Origin: a gamma proteobacterium symbiont of Taylorina sp.
GTDB lineage: Bacteria; Pseudomonadota; Gammaproteobacteria; GRL18
DNA: 63,424 nucleotides
Assembly (NCBI GenBank): GCA_025655455.1
Contig: JAHXIV010000018.1
Location: 42,816-106,239 of the forward strand
Direction of reading: 5' to 3'
Shown one piece after another: positions 21,688 to 31,202 of the stretch. How positions within the stretch are numbered: position 1 is the first letter of the stretch; each line of letters opens with the position of its first letter. Made by a program: the position numbers and the translations under genes. The notes under the pieces were generated by a model. That model made no database searches, was not told where the DNA came from, and saw only the letters and a list, made by a program, of their open reading frames with translations.

Positions 21688-23781
21688 TTACTTCTTCTTC
21701 TTCGATTCCTTACGTTCTTTGGTCTCTTTAATCACTTCTTCAGCCACATTCTTAGGACATGCGTTATAGTGAGAAAATTCCATGGAGAACTGACCACGAC
21801 CTGAAGTCATAGTACGCAGATCGCCAATATAACCAAACATTTCACTTAAAGGAACATCCGCTTTAATACGAACACCTGTAGGAGTTGATTCCTGATCTTT
21901 AATCATGCCGCGACGACGATTCAAGTCACCAATACAATCACCTACATGATCTTCAGGTGTGAAAACATCTACTTTCATGATAGGTTCAAGTAATTGTGGG
22001 CCGGCTTTTGGCATGGACTGACGATAAGCTCCATTAGCAGCTAATTCAAAAGCCATTGCAGATGAATCTACTGCATGGTAAGCACCATCCTGCAAGTTAA
22101 CAGCAACATCAACCACAGGGAAGCCTGCCAAAACACCTTCTACCATCATACGACCAAAGGCTTTCTCAATAGCACCCCAGTATTCACTTGGAACATTACC
22201 ACCCGTTACAGTGGACTCAAATGTATAGCCACTGCCAACTTCACCAGGCTGAATGGTATAATCAATACGACCAAACTGACCCGAACCACCAGACTGCTTC
22301 TTATGCGTATAGCTGTCTTCAATAACCTGTGTTATGGATTCACGATAGGCCACCTGAGGTTTGCCCACTTCAACATCAACGCCATGTGTACGCTTAAGAA
22401 TATCAATCTTGATATCCAAATGTAGTTCACCCATTCCCTTAAGAATAGTCTCACCACTTTCTTCATCTGTTTCTACATGGAAAGAAGGATCTTCTTTCAC
22501 CATTTTGTTCAGAGCAATACCCATTTTCTCAGATCCACCCTTATCTTTCGGATTGATTGCAATAGAGATAACAGGATCAGGGAATACCATTGGTTCTAAA
22601 GTAGCAGGCTGTTTGACATCACATAAAGTATGACCTGTTTGAGTATTTTTCAAACCAACGAAAGCCACAATATCACCCGCTTCACAGAAATCCAGTTCTT
22701 CACGAGAATCTGCATGCATTTCAACAATACGACCAATACGTTCTGTTTTACCTGTGAATGTATTCAATAAAGTCGTACCTTTATCAACACGACCGGAATA
22801 AATACGCATAAAGGTCAAAGCACCAAAGCGATCATCCATAATTTTAAATGCTAAAGCTCGCACTGGTTTTTCTGGATCAACAAGAGCATATTCACCGGTT
22901 TCATTACCATCTATATCCACTTCTGGCTGAGGGTTGACTTCAGTTGGGTTTGGCAGATAATCAACGACTGCATTCAATACAGGTTGAATACCTTTGTTCT
23001 TAAACGCAGAACCACAGAGTGTAGGGAAGAAATCCAATGCAATCGTACCCTTACGAATACAACGTTTAATGTCATCAATTGAAGGCTCTTCACCTTCCAG
23101 ATAAGCTTCCATTAGATCGTCATCTTGCTCAAGCGCAATTTCTATTAGTTGTTCACGATATTCTTCGACTTTATCAACCATATCCGCAGGCACATCTTCT
23201 AATTTATAGTTTGAAGGATCATTTGAATCATCCCAAACCCAGGCCTTCCGAGTCAACAAATCAACGACACCAACAAAGTCGTCTTCAATACCAATTGGTA
23301 AAGTCATCACTAAAGGATTGGCTTTCAATACATTATCAATCTGACCAACCACACGGTAAAAATCAGCACCTAAACGGTCTAGTTTATTAACAAAAATAAC
23401 ACGAGCAACACCGGATTCATTAGCATAACGCCAGTTAGTTTCTGACTGAGGCTCAACACCACCTGAACCACAAAAAACACCAACACCACCATCCAATACT
23501 TTTAATGAACGATAAACTTCAATTGTGAAGTCAACGTGTCCCGGGGTGTCAATAATGTTCATACGGTGACCGTCCCACTCACAGGAAGTAGCAGCAGACT
23601 GAATGGTAATACCACGCTCCTGCTCCTGATCCATGAAGTCAGTAGTTGCTTCACCATCATGTACTTCACCAATCTTATGGGTCTTGCCCGTCAAATTCAA
23701 AATACGTTCAGTTGTTGTTGTCTTACCCGCATCAACGTGTGCGAATATGCCTATGTTACGGTATTTGCTTAAATCAGCCAT
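21688..23781 (-). CDS. fusA2: Elongation factor G, second type (EF-G2)
   Basis: 697 residues with the GTPase motifs [17 protein letters not shown] and NKLD, then EF-G domains II-V. The start [20 protein letters not shown] and [20 protein letters not shown] resemble the FusA2 paralogue of gammaproteobacteria rather than the main FusA. The gene is not in a str operon (no rpsL, rpsG or tuf nearby), and the tail is a run of lysines. It may act in translocation or ribosome recycling; the main fusA should lie elsewhere. Assignment as the second type rests on recalled sequence patterns. Confidence 0.9.
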   Translation of the reverse strand: MADLSKYRNIGIFAHVDAGKTTTTERILNLTGKTHKIGEVHDGEATTDFMDQEQERGITIQSAATSCEWDGHRMNIIDTPGHVDFTIEVYRSLKVLDGGVGVFCGSGGVEPQSETNWRYANESGVARVIFVNKLDRLGADFYRVVGQIDNVLKANPLVMTLPIGIEDDFVGVVDLLTRKAWVWDDSNDPSNYKLEDVPADMVDKVEEYREQLIEIALEQDDDLMEAYLEGEEPSIDDIKRCIRKGTIALDFFPTLCGSAFKNKGIQPVLNAVVDYLPNPTEVNPQPEVDIDGNETGEYALVDPEKPVRALAFKIMDDRFGALTFMRIYSGRVDKGTTLLNTFTGKTERIGRIVEMHADSREELDFCEAGDIVAFVGLKNTQTGHTLCDVKQPATLEPMVFPDPVISIAINPKDKGGSEKMGIALNKMVKEDPSFHVETDEESGETILKGMGELHLDIKIDILKRTHGVDVEVGKPQVAYRESITQVIEDSYTHKKQSGGSGQFGRIDYTIQPGEVGSGYTFESTVTGGNVPSEYWGAIEKAFGRMMVEGVLAGFPVVDVAVNLQDGAYHAVDSSAMAFELAANGAYRQSMPKAGPQLLEPIMKVDVFTPEDHVGDCIGDLNRRRGMIKDQESTPTGVRIKADVPLSEMFGYIGDLRTMTSGRGQFSMEFSHYNACPKNVAEEVIKETKERKESKKKK

Positions 23782-24008
23782 AATATTACTCTGGTTAAAC
23801 TCTTGTTAATTAATATAAAAATCAGTTTTTTTGGGTTAAATACTCTTTTCCATAGTAAATAAAATACATCCATACTAATTAAGATTATTAGTATCAAGAA
23901 CTTTAAAAACGGAAATCACCTCAGCAGATACAAATTGCTGGTAAGCGTAGAAAATAACACGCGATCATAGTGATTTTATATAAAAATATCAATAGAAATC
24001 GTTATTTA

Positions 24009-24037
24009 TTTGTAAATACGATAAACTAGTGTATAGT
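24009..24037 (+). promoter_or_regulatory. Putative promoter of tRNA-Arg
   Basis: TTTGTA (24009-24014), a 17-base spacer and TATAGT (24032-24037) lie 15 bases before the first base of the tRNA. The -10 is good and the -35 poor. Confidence 0.45.
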
Positions 24038-24052
24038 CTCCAACACCAAAAT

Positions 24053-24129
24053 GCGCCTGTAGCTCAGCTGGATAGAGTAGTGCCCTCCGAAGGCATTGGC
24101 CGGACGTTCGAATCGTCTCAGGCGCACCA
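24053..24129 (+). tRNA. tRNA-Arg (anticodon CCG)
   Basis: A 77-base cloverleaf: acceptor GCGCCTG pairs with CAGGCGC, the D-arm is GCTC...GAGT, the anticodon stem GTGCC/GGCAT encloses loop CTCCGAA (anticodon CCG, reading codon CGG), the T-arm contains GTTCGAATC, and the CCA end is encoded. tRNA-Arg genes are frequent integration sites. The DNA downstream is gene-poor and leads into accessory genes, but I found no repeated tRNA 3' end marking an attachment site. Confidence 0.95.
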
Positions 24130-24850
24130 TTTTCTTGTTTTTCATGTACTTACAGATCATAAATGTCATTCAAAACAAAGAATGACCTCTACCCTCAGAC
24201 TATAAAATTCCACCATTTTTAGCTTGTGCCCAAACTGTGCCCATACCGTGCCCACAGTTTTAAACTACATATTGAAAAATAATATAAACTCTTAAAATGT
24301 GACCTCTGCCCTAAAACAGTTATTACTACTTTCCATCATTTCTTAAATAGGATATAGCATTGTTAAAATTTTTGTTTTCACACTGATTAGACCTTTTGTA
24401 ACAGTTGAGTAAAGAACTTCAAGCATACTGTATTGCTTTTTATTGGTATACCACCATCGGTATACTAAATAGTATACTTATATTGATACATAGAATTCTT
24501 TACAAAATAACCAGATTTGTAGTCACCCTTCTAGAAGGCATTTCACTTTCATCCTAGAGAACAAAAACTCAATCTATAAATACTGCTCATTGTACATTGC
24601 AGCGATTCGAGTCAATTTTATCCATCCTGAATTTTAGCAAAAAGCAGACATTTCAAAATCAATAAAATATGTTGTGTTATGATATATTTTGAAAACTACA
24701 GTTGCCTTGTTTTAGCCAATAACGGTCTTTTAGATTGCTCTAATATTAAAGAACAAATTGGTTGTGTTGAACAAATTGATCATGATTCACCATGAAAGTC
24801 AGTCATTTTTTGTAATTATCCTAAAAAATTTGTGGGGGGATAACTCAGGC
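24130..24850. other. Gene-poor region downstream of tRNA-Arg
   Basis: About 720 bases with no supported gene. It contains three GTGCCCA heptamers at an exact 11-base period (24226, 24237, 24248) and two copies of TGACCTCTRCCCT (near 24183 and 24300). It also holds three GTATAC palindromes (24446, 24460, 24472) upstream of the corrinoid operon promoter. A 38-codon open stretch at 24679-24795 has no ribosome-binding site. Confidence 0.6.
24446..24477. promoter_or_regulatory. Three GTATAC palindromes, possible operator cluster
   Basis: GTATAC occurs at 24446-24451, 24460-24465 and 24472-24477 (GGTATACC, GGTATACT, AGTATACT), spaced 14 and 12 bases. It lies about 375 bases before the -35 box of the corrinoid operon. 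Clustered 6-bp palindromes suggest a binding site for an oligomeric regulator; the target is unknown. Confidence 0.35.
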
Positions 24851-24879
24851 TTGACTTTATGAGATGATATTTCTATTAT
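24851..24879 (+). promoter_or_regulatory. Sigma-70 promoter of the corrinoid/phosphorelay operon
   Basis: TTGACT (24851-24856), a 17-base spacer and TATTAT (24874-24879) differ from consensus by one base in each hexamer. The first gene starts at 25009, leaving a leader of roughly 120 bases. No other convincing promoter is seen before the six downstream genes. Confidence 0.65.
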
Positions 24880-25008
24880 TAAGTTGTAAGTTAAAAATTT
24901 ATTTTTTTGGTGTAGCCAAACCTGTTTAACAGACAGTTTTCCTACTTAACTCAGGTAATCAAGCTACAGAAAAGATTACCAGAAGAAAATAACTGATATT
25001 ACAATTTT

Positions 25009-25647
25009 ATGGAAAATTCAGAACTTTATCAATCTCGCCTTAAAACAGCGCTATTGTCATTAGATAGAATCAAGGCAAAATTAATTCTTGAAGACTTAAT
25101 TACAACGACTGCTCCAACAGAAGTTGTAGATTCTATTATGATCCCCGTACTGGAATCTATCGGTTCTGGCTGGGAAGATGGCCGTGTGGCTTTGACGCAG
25201 GTCTACGCTGCTGGGCAATTTTGTGAACAGTGGCTGGACACTGCATTTGAAGATAAATTATTCGTAAAAAAAGAATCACCAAAACTGGCAATTGCGGTTC
25301 TGGAAGACTTCCATAGTTTAGGCAAACGCATAGTCTATTCTATTGTCAAAGGAGGGGGATACCAGATTCAGGATTTTGGTGCTGGAATTTCCGTAGATAA
25401 ATTAGCCAATAAAGTCATTGAAGAAGATATAGACATTCTATTAGTTTCTGCATTAATGCTTCCCTCAGTATTACGCATCAATAATTTGAGGCAGGCCCTG
25501 GAGCAGTCTGGTAAGAAAATCAAAATCATAGCAGGTGGTGCCCCATTTAGATTTGATGCGATATTAAAAGAAGAGATTATGGCTGATGCTGTTGCAAATA
25601 ACGCATCAGAAGTTATTGGCATTATTGAACATCTGAGTGGTTCCTAA
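25009..25647 (+). CDS. Corrinoid-binding protein 1 (MtbC/MtaC-like)
   Basis: 212 residues. An N-terminal helical cap domain (about 5-85) carries VVDSIMIPVLESIGSGWEDGRV, the family's IGxxWExG-type motif. The Rossmann B12 domain (about 92-210) has D100-x-H102-x-x-G105 in VLEDFHSLGK, where His102 is the expected lower axial cobalt ligand, then SALMLPS and GGAPFR (175-181). Such proteins carry a methyl group on cobalamin between two methyltransferases, or sense B12. It is first in a six-gene operon, and the methyltransferase ATG lies one base after its stop. A close paralogue is encoded at 26794. Confidence 0.9.
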   Translation: MENSELYQSRLKTALLSLDRIKAKLILEDLITTTAPTEVVDSIMIPVLESIGSGWEDGRVALTQVYAAGQFCEQWLDTAFEDKLFVKKESPKLAIAVLEDFHSLGKRIVYSIVKGGGYQIQDFGAGISVDKLANKVIEEDIDILLVSALMLPSVLRINNLRQALEQSGKKIKIIAGGAPFRFDAILKEEIMADAVANNASEVIGIIEHLSGS

Positions 25648-25648
25648 A

Positions 25649-26704
25649 ATGAGTCATCCTGAACTAACCTCTATGCAACGTGTTCTAACAACCCTGGGGT
25701 ATGAAGAACCGGATCGCGTTCCCTGGTTTCTTTTTGTAACTATGCATGGTGCAAAAGAGCTAGGTCTTTCTATTGAAGACTATTTCAAAAATGGAAAAAA
25801 TGTAGCTGAGGGTCAGATTCGTATGCAACAAAAATACGAACATGATTGCTACTATAATATTTTCTACCTTGCCGCTGAAATGGAGTCAATTGGGGGCAGC
25901 GTGATATACCGCGATGACGGCCCACCTAATGCCGGTAGGCCTATGATTAATGATTTGAGTGATATCGAAGCTTTGACATTTCCAGATCCAAGTGAGTCAG
26001 AAAATCTGTCTGAAGTTTTAGAAGCAACCCGGATTATGAAAGAAGAAGCAGGTGACAGCATACCCATTATTGGAGTGGTATTGTCACCATTTTCTTCGCC
26101 GATTATACAAATGGGTTTAGATGCTTATATCAATTTGATTGAGAATAATCGCAAGGCATTTGATCTGCTGATGAGTAAAAATGAGGCTTTTTGTGCAGCC
26201 TGGGCAAATGCGCAACTCAATGCTGGCGCAACGGCAATCGGTTATTTTGATCCCTTTTCTTCCAATACTATGATTCCACCTGACCTGTACAGGGAAACAG
26301 GGCTAAAAGTAGCGAAGCGAACTATTGCCAATATAAATGGCCCTACGGCAACGCATTTTGCTTCGGGTCGCTGTGAACCAATCATTGACGATATTGCATC
26401 CACCGGTACAGCTCTGATTGGCGTAACAACCCATGAAGATATGTCGAAATTGAAAAAGATCTGCAATAAGCGGATGAGCGTACTTGGTAATCTAAATGGC
26501 ATTGAAATGAGGCATTGGACTCCTGAACAAGCTGAGGAAAATGTAAAACTGGCGATCGCCAGCGCAGCAAAAGGCGGGGGATTTATTCTTTCAGATAATC
26601 ATGGTGAGATCCCCTGGCAAGTTTCAGAAGATGTTTTGCTCTCCATTTCTAAAGCCGTGAAAAAATGGGGAAGATATCCATTGGAATGGATCGATAACGA
26701 ATAG
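25649..26704 (+). CDS. UroD-like corrinoid methyltransferase 1 (MtaA/MtbA family)
   Basis: 351 residues from ATG 25649; an in-frame GTG at 25637 would overlap the corrinoid gene. The TIM-barrel start is MQRVLTTLGYEEPDRVP, and the decarboxylase arginine motif of HemE is missing. The MtaA zinc motif H-x-C with a distant Cys is changed: the sequence has His236 and Cys242 (HFASGRC), with His318 in DNHGEIPW where the second zinc cysteine would sit. Family members move a methyl group between methylcorrinoid and a thiol. Substrate and activity are uncertain because of the altered ligands. It pairs with the upstream corrinoid protein. Confidence 0.87.
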   Translation: MSHPELTSMQRVLTTLGYEEPDRVPWFLFVTMHGAKELGLSIEDYFKNGKNVAEGQIRMQQKYEHDCYYNIFYLAAEMESIGGSVIYRDDGPPNAGRPMINDLSDIEALTFPDPSESENLSEVLEATRIMKEEAGDSIPIIGVVLSPFSSPIIQMGLDAYINLIENNRKAFDLLMSKNEAFCAAWANAQLNAGATAIGYFDPFSSNTMIPPDLYRETGLKVAKRTIANINGPTATHFASGRCEPIIDDIASTGTALIGVTTHEDMSKLKKICNKRMSVLGNLNGIEMRHWTPEQAEENVKLAIASAAKGGGFILSDNHGEIPWQVSEDVLLSISKAVKKWGRYPLEWIDNE

Positions 26705-26793
26705 TACCTGAATCCGTGGCCAGATAGTGAATACAGTTTATTGGGACTAGAGTAAAAAATTTATTTTATTGAAGACTATTACCTGGAATTAAT

Positions 26794-27447
26794 ATGGATC
26801 AAATCTTTCAAAAACAACAAAAGCTAAAGGAAGCATTACTGTCTCTGAATCGGCTTCAAGCCGAGAGTATTTCCAAACGCCTCACTAAAGAACGGGATTC
26901 CCTCTCTTTGGTAGAAGAAATATTTATCCCTGTTTTGGAAGATATTGGTCAAGGTTGGGAAGAAGGGAAATACGGCCTGTCACAGGTGTACTGGAGTGCC
27001 CGTTTTTGTGAAGAATGGATTGCTCAAAATCTACTGGATGAAAGCGGCACAGTTACAGACAATCCCAGGATGGCGATTGCAGTTTTAGAGGATTTTCATT
27101 CCCTCGGTAAGACTATAGTCTGCTCAATTATACGCAGCGCTGGTTTTACCATTGAGGATTTCGGTATCGGTATTTCTGCTTCTGCCCTGGTTGAAAAAAC
27201 CATGGAGGAAAACATCGAAATTCTTTTAATCTCCACTTTGATGTTACCTTCTGCCTTATCCATTTCAGAAGTTTATGAGCAATTTCAGCAAAAGAACTAT
27301 CCCGTTAAGTTAGTCGTAGGTGGGGCTCCCTTTCGTATTGATCCAGACTTGGTCAAAGAAGTGAGGGCTGATTATATTGTAAAATCTGCTGCAGATGTTA
27401 TTAAGGTAATCCGTAGCATTATTCAAATTAAACATTCAGGTACCTAA
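26794..27447 (+). CDS. Corrinoid-binding protein 2
   Basis: 217 residues, paralogous to the protein at 25009 along its whole length. The cap domain carries FIPVLEDIGQGWEEGKYGLSQVY, the cobalt-ligand motif D100-x-H102-x-x-G105 is in VLEDFHSLGK at the same residue numbers, and GGAPFR is near 180. It starts 89 bases after methyltransferase 1 and is followed 3 bases later by methyltransferase 2. The repeated order (corrinoid protein, methyltransferase) shows that the pair was duplicated as a unit and then diverged. Confidence 0.9.
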   Translation: MDQIFQKQQKLKEALLSLNRLQAESISKRLTKERDSLSLVEEIFIPVLEDIGQGWEEGKYGLSQVYWSARFCEEWIAQNLLDESGTVTDNPRMAIAVLEDFHSLGKTIVCSIIRSAGFTIEDFGIGISASALVEKTMEENIEILLISTLMLPSALSISEVYEQFQQKNYPVKLVVGGAPFRIDPDLVKEVRADYIVKSAADVIKVIRSIIQIKHSGT

Positions 27448-27450
27448 ATC

Positions 27451-28491
27451 ATGAATTCAATGGAACGGGTATTGGCAACTTTAAGTCAGAATGAACCTGA
27501 TCGGGTTCCGCTGTTTTTATTGGTTTCCATGCATGGAGCCAAAGAACTGGGCTTGTCAATCCAGGAATATTTTCAAAAAGGGGAGCAAGTCGCAGATGGG
27601 CAGTTGCGGATGCTGAAAAAATTCGGACATGATTGCCTGTATAACTTTTTTTACGCCTCTCTTGAAACTGAAGCCATGGGGGGACAAAGCATCTTCCGCA
27701 AGAACGGTCCTCCCAATTCGGGGGCTCCGATTATTCGGAATTTTGAGGATATTGAAATTCTTGAACTCCCCAGGCCTGAAGATTCTCCAAGGCTACTTGA
27801 AGTACTAAAAGCCACCCGATTGATGAAGGAAGCTGTTGGAGATACTGTGCCTATTATCGGAGTGGTGATGTCCCCTTTTTCCCTTCCTGTGATGCAGATG
27901 GGTTTTGAGCGTTATTTTGATTTAATATTTCAGTATCACGTTCTGTTCCAACGATTGATGGCATTAAACGAAGAATTTTGCGTGGCCTGGGCCAATGCAC
28001 AATTAGAGGCCGGTGCAAGCGCTATTTGTTACTATGATCCGGTGGCTTCCAGCACCATCACATTCAGGGATGATTATATAAAAAATGGATTTGATGTTGA
28101 TAAACGAACCATTTCCAGAATCAAGGGCCCCACTGCAATTCATATGGCTTCAGGCCGATGTCTTAGCATCCTTGATCTACTCGCTCAAACTGGCACTACA
28201 ATGGTTGGCGTAAGTGCCGAAGAAGATCTGAAAGAAATCAAAGATCAGTCTAAATTGAATATACTTGGTAATTTAAATGGAATTCGGATGAGAAACTGGA
28301 ATGCTGATCAGGCTGAAGCCAATGTGAAGGCAGCCATCAGAGCTGCAGGCTCAGGAGGTGGGTTTATCCTTGCTGATAATCATGGAGAGATCCCCTGGCA
28401 GATTCAGGAAGAGACCTTGCTCTCTATTTCCAAAGCCGTTCGCCAGTGGGGAAAATATCCTTTGCGGTGGATCCATGAAACAACAGAATGA
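27451..28491 (+). CDS. UroD-like corrinoid methyltransferase 2
   Basis: 346 residues, paralogous to the product at 25649. It starts [20 protein letters not shown]. It keeps the same altered metal motif (His231 and Cys237 in HMASGRC, His311 in DNHGEIPW), so the change is a shared trait of this subfamily and not a random mutation. Both copies keep GAKELGLSI and GNLNGIxMRxW. The last 17 bases overlap the start of the kinase gene, which suggests translational coupling of methyltransferase and kinase. Confidence 0.88.
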   Translation: MNSMERVLATLSQNEPDRVPLFLLVSMHGAKELGLSIQEYFQKGEQVADGQLRMLKKFGHDCLYNFFYASLETEAMGGQSIFRKNGPPNSGAPIIRNFEDIEILELPRPEDSPRLLEVLKATRLMKEAVGDTVPIIGVVMSPFSLPVMQMGFERYFDLIFQYHVLFQRLMALNEEFCVAWANAQLEAGASAICYYDPVASSTITFRDDYIKNGFDVDKRTISRIKGPTAIHMASGRCLSILDLLAQTGTTMVGVSAEEDLKEIKDQSKLNILGNLNGIRMRNWNADQAEANVKAAIRAAGSGGGFILADNHGEIPWQIQEETLLSISKAVRQWGKYPLRWIHETTE

Positions 28492-31189
28492 TCTTTGTCT
28501 GATTGTATGTCAATATATCAAGAAAGAGACAAAAGCGGTTTTGAGTGTGATGAATCGAAAGAATATTCGCTTATCAACTTTCCCGGCCAATCCAGACCAT
28601 CCTTGTAATGACCCACAAGCCTTTTTAGGGAACATTCACCCCCCAAATAAACAATGTCTTTTTCATCACATCATCGGTAACTGCTGTATTACAGCGGAAG
28701 CAGCAAAAACAATCAACAACAGCAATAATAATTATTTTTGTGAGAAGCTTCCCTATTGCTTCAATCTGCTTATTGCTACCGAACAGATAAATGAATACCT
28801 GAGGCAAGGAGCCTGCCTAGTTTATCCTGGCATGTTAGCCGTCTGGCGGGAACACCTGGAACAGCTTGGAATGGATCAGGAGATGCTGAAGCAATATTAT
28901 AATGATTCGGCCACAAAAATAGTTTTGCTCGACACTGGCGTCGATACCCATGTTGAAAAGAAACTTGAACAATTCGCCACACAGGTCAATCTCCCCTATG
29001 AAATTATAAATGTCAGTTTGGAAAGGCTACAAAATAGTATCCAGGCCATTGTTCAGGATTATAAGGTTAAGGCTGAGAAACAAGAACTGATTGAAGAACT
29101 CGAAGAATCTCGCAGACATATGGCAGATTATGGTGTGATGTATGAGCTGATGTTCGACCTGTCAAAGATCAAGGTAGAAAATGAAATTATTGATAAATTC
29201 CTGGAACTATACACCATTTTGACAGCCCCCAAAAACCTGGTTTTTGTTTCTTTGACAAATGGAAAGATGGGTAAAATTTGGAGTGAGGAGAATTCTCTGG
29301 ATAATTCCCGTCAGATTAAAGAAAAATTTAAAAAACTTCGGGCTGACTATTCCTGGAATAGACGCAGGGAAGGATTTCGGCTCAAGTTAAAGCATGAAGA
29401 ACAGGTGCTGGGGATTTTGAGCGTAGATGGATTTACTTTCACTAAATATAAGGAATATTATTTTAATTTGACTCTGGCGATCAGTAAGGTATTGGGTCTG
29501 GCCATTGTCAACTCTCGTAATAATGCAAAGACCATACAAACTACAATGGAGCTTCAAACCACCCTTAGAGAACGTAACGAATATGCTGATGAACTGAAAA
29601 AAGCCAAACTTTCTTTAGAGCAGGCAAATCAGGAACTAAAACAAAAAAACTTTTATTTACGCAATGAAATTAAGGAACGAAAGCTAACTGAAAGAGAACT
29701 TGAAAAATCAAAAATTAGTGCGGAAAAGGCTAATAAAGCTAAAAGTGTTTTTTTGGCAAATATGAGTCATGAGATTCGAACTCCGATGAATGCCATACTG
29801 GGAATGACGGAATTATTATCCGAATCAGCTTCCGCTGAGCAAAAAGAAGATATAGAGATATTAAACTCATCCGGAAAACATCTGCTGGATATTATCAATG
29901 ATATTCTTGATCTGTCAAAAATTGAAGCAAGTCAAATTGTTCTGGAAAAAGCTCCCTTTGATTTAGTTGAACTGGTTGAGAGAATAAAAGCTCTACTGGG
30001 TGTCTCAGCAGATAACAAAAATCTACAATTAAACTTGCGGATTGCACCTGATATTCACACTACTTGTCTGGGTGACCAAAAAAGGCTTAAACAAATATTA
30101 TTTAATTTATTGGGCAATGCCATCAAATTTACTCCTAAAGGCTCTGTTAACTTACAGGTGCATCATGCAACAGATTCATCAAAGCCTGAAATGCTTAAAT
30201 TTTGTGTACAAGATACAGGGATCGGCATTGAGGAAAACAATCTAACTCATATTTTTGAGGATTTTGCTCAGGCTGATAGCTCAACATCACGGAAATTTGG
30301 TGGAACAGGCCTTGGGCTTACTATTTGCAAACATCTGGTTGAACTAATGGATGGTGATATTTGGGTCAGCAGTGAGTTTGGAAAGGGCAGTAACTTCTGT
30401 TTTACCGCACGATTACCCTACACAGAACAATCACTTATTGAACAACCCCTTCACCATCTTCGCAGTACAGCTGAATCAATTAAAATGCTTGAAAAAAATG
30501 ATAAGCCTGTTGCACCGTTACGACTTCTTCTGGCTGAGGATATTAAGGCCAATCGTGATGTGATCACTAAATTTTTGCAGCAGACACCGGTAAAAATAGT
30601 TACCACTCATGATGGTAAAAGCACAGTTGAATTGTTTCAGGACAGAGATTTTGATGTGGTATTGATGGATATGCAAATGCCGATTATGGACGGCTATGAG
30701 GCGACTCGGGCTATTCGTGACTGGGAGCAGAAAAATAATCGCAATAATACACCCGTGATTGCTTTTACCGCACATGTTCTTGGTGAGGAACAGCAGCAAT
30801 GTTTTGCTGCGGGCTGTAGTGACTTTTTATCAAAACCCGTAAAAAAACAAGCCTTACTTAATTTACTTGCAGGTATTAGCAGTCAAATATACACTGTTCA
30901 GATTGATGCGGATTTTTCTGATCTGGTGCCTGATTTCCTTGATGAAATAAAAACAGCAATTGATACCATGCACAAGAGTCTGCAAGAGGATGACTTTAAA
31001 ACATGTCACCGCCTAGGACATGGATTAAAGGGAGCCAGTCAAAATTATAATATGGAAAAACTCTCCCGAATTTTTCTGGCTGTTGAACAGGCTGCCAAGG
31101 CTGAAAATAAAACCCTTGTATTACGCCATCTGACTGAAGTGATATCCTATATAGAATATCTGGATATTGATTACATAGAAGAAAGTTAA
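28475..31189 (+). CDS. Hybrid histidine kinase with DUF1638-like sensor domain
   Basis: 904 residues from ATG 28475. Order: a DUF1638-like domain (about 1-190; [29 protein letters not shown]), a GAF-like region (about 205-360), a coiled coil, HisKA with His432 ([10 protein letters not shown]), HATPase_c ([25 protein letters not shown]), a receiver with Asp732 ([11 protein letters not shown]), and a C-terminal HPt with His849 (GHGLKGAS). It holds a whole phosphorelay in one chain and has no membrane segment. DUF1638 proteins are often met near corrinoid methyltransferase genes (recalled), so the N-terminus probably reads out that pathway. An in-frame upstream start at 28358 lies deep inside the methyltransferase gene and was rejected. 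Confidence 0.9.
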   Translation: MKQQNDLCLIVCQYIKKETKAVLSVMNRKNIRLSTFPANPDHPCNDPQAFLGNIHPPNKQCLFHHIIGNCCITAEAAKTINNSNNNYFCEKLPYCFNLLIATEQINEYLRQGACLVYPGMLAVWREHLEQLGMDQEMLKQYYNDSATKIVLLDTGVDTHVEKKLEQFATQVNLPYEIINVSLERLQNSIQAIVQDYKVKAEKQELIEELEESRRHMADYGVMYELMFDLSKIKVENEIIDKFLELYTILTAPKNLVFVSLTNGKMGKIWSEENSLDNSRQIKEKFKKLRADYSWNRRREGFRLKLKHEEQVLGILSVDGFTFTKYKEYYFNLTLAISKVLGLAIVNSRNNAKTIQTTMELQTTLRERNEYADELKKAKLSLEQANQELKQKNFYLRNEIKERKLTERELEKSKISAEKANKAKSVFLANMSHEIRTPMNAILGMTELLSESASAEQKEDIEILNSSGKHLLDIINDILDLSKIEASQIVLEKAPFDLVELVERIKALLGVSADNKNLQLNLRIAPDIHTTCLGDQKRLKQILFNLLGNAIKFTPKGSVNLQVHHATDSSKPEMLKFCVQDTGIGIEENNLTHIFEDFAQADSSTSRKFGGTGLGLTICKHLVELMDGDIWVSSEFGKGSNFCFTARLPYTEQSLIEQPLHHLRSTAESIKMLEKNDKPVAPLRLLLAEDIKANRDVITKFLQQTPVKIVTTHDGKSTVELFQDRDFDVVLMDMQMPIMDGYEATRAIRDWEQKNNRNNTPVIAFTAHVLGEEQQQCFAAGCSDFLSKPVKKQALLNLLAGISSQIYTVQIDADFSDLVPDFLDEIKTAIDTMHKSLQEDDFKTCHRLGHGLKGASQNYNMEKLSRIFLAVEQAAKAENKTLVLRHLTEVISYIEYLDIDYIEES

Positions 31190-31202
31190 AAGGATTGGAA
31201 AA

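Noticed and set aside
21688..23781. Main housekeeping elongation factor G
   Set aside because: The N-terminal and switch-region sequence fits the second (FusA2) type and no str-operon genes adjoin it.
24679..24795. Small Cys-containing protein of 38 codons
   Set aside because: No ribosome-binding site and no recognisable pattern; open by chance in AT-rich DNA.
28358..28474. Longer N-terminus for the hybrid kinase
   Set aside because: It would lie entirely within the methyltransferase gene, lacks a ribosome-binding site, and translates to a basic low-complexity stretch unlike any domain.
25649..28491. Two HemE (uroporphyrinogen decarboxylase) copies
   Set aside because: They lack the [12 protein letters not shown] motif, each adjoins a corrinoid protein gene, and a true hemE is present at 10314-11378.
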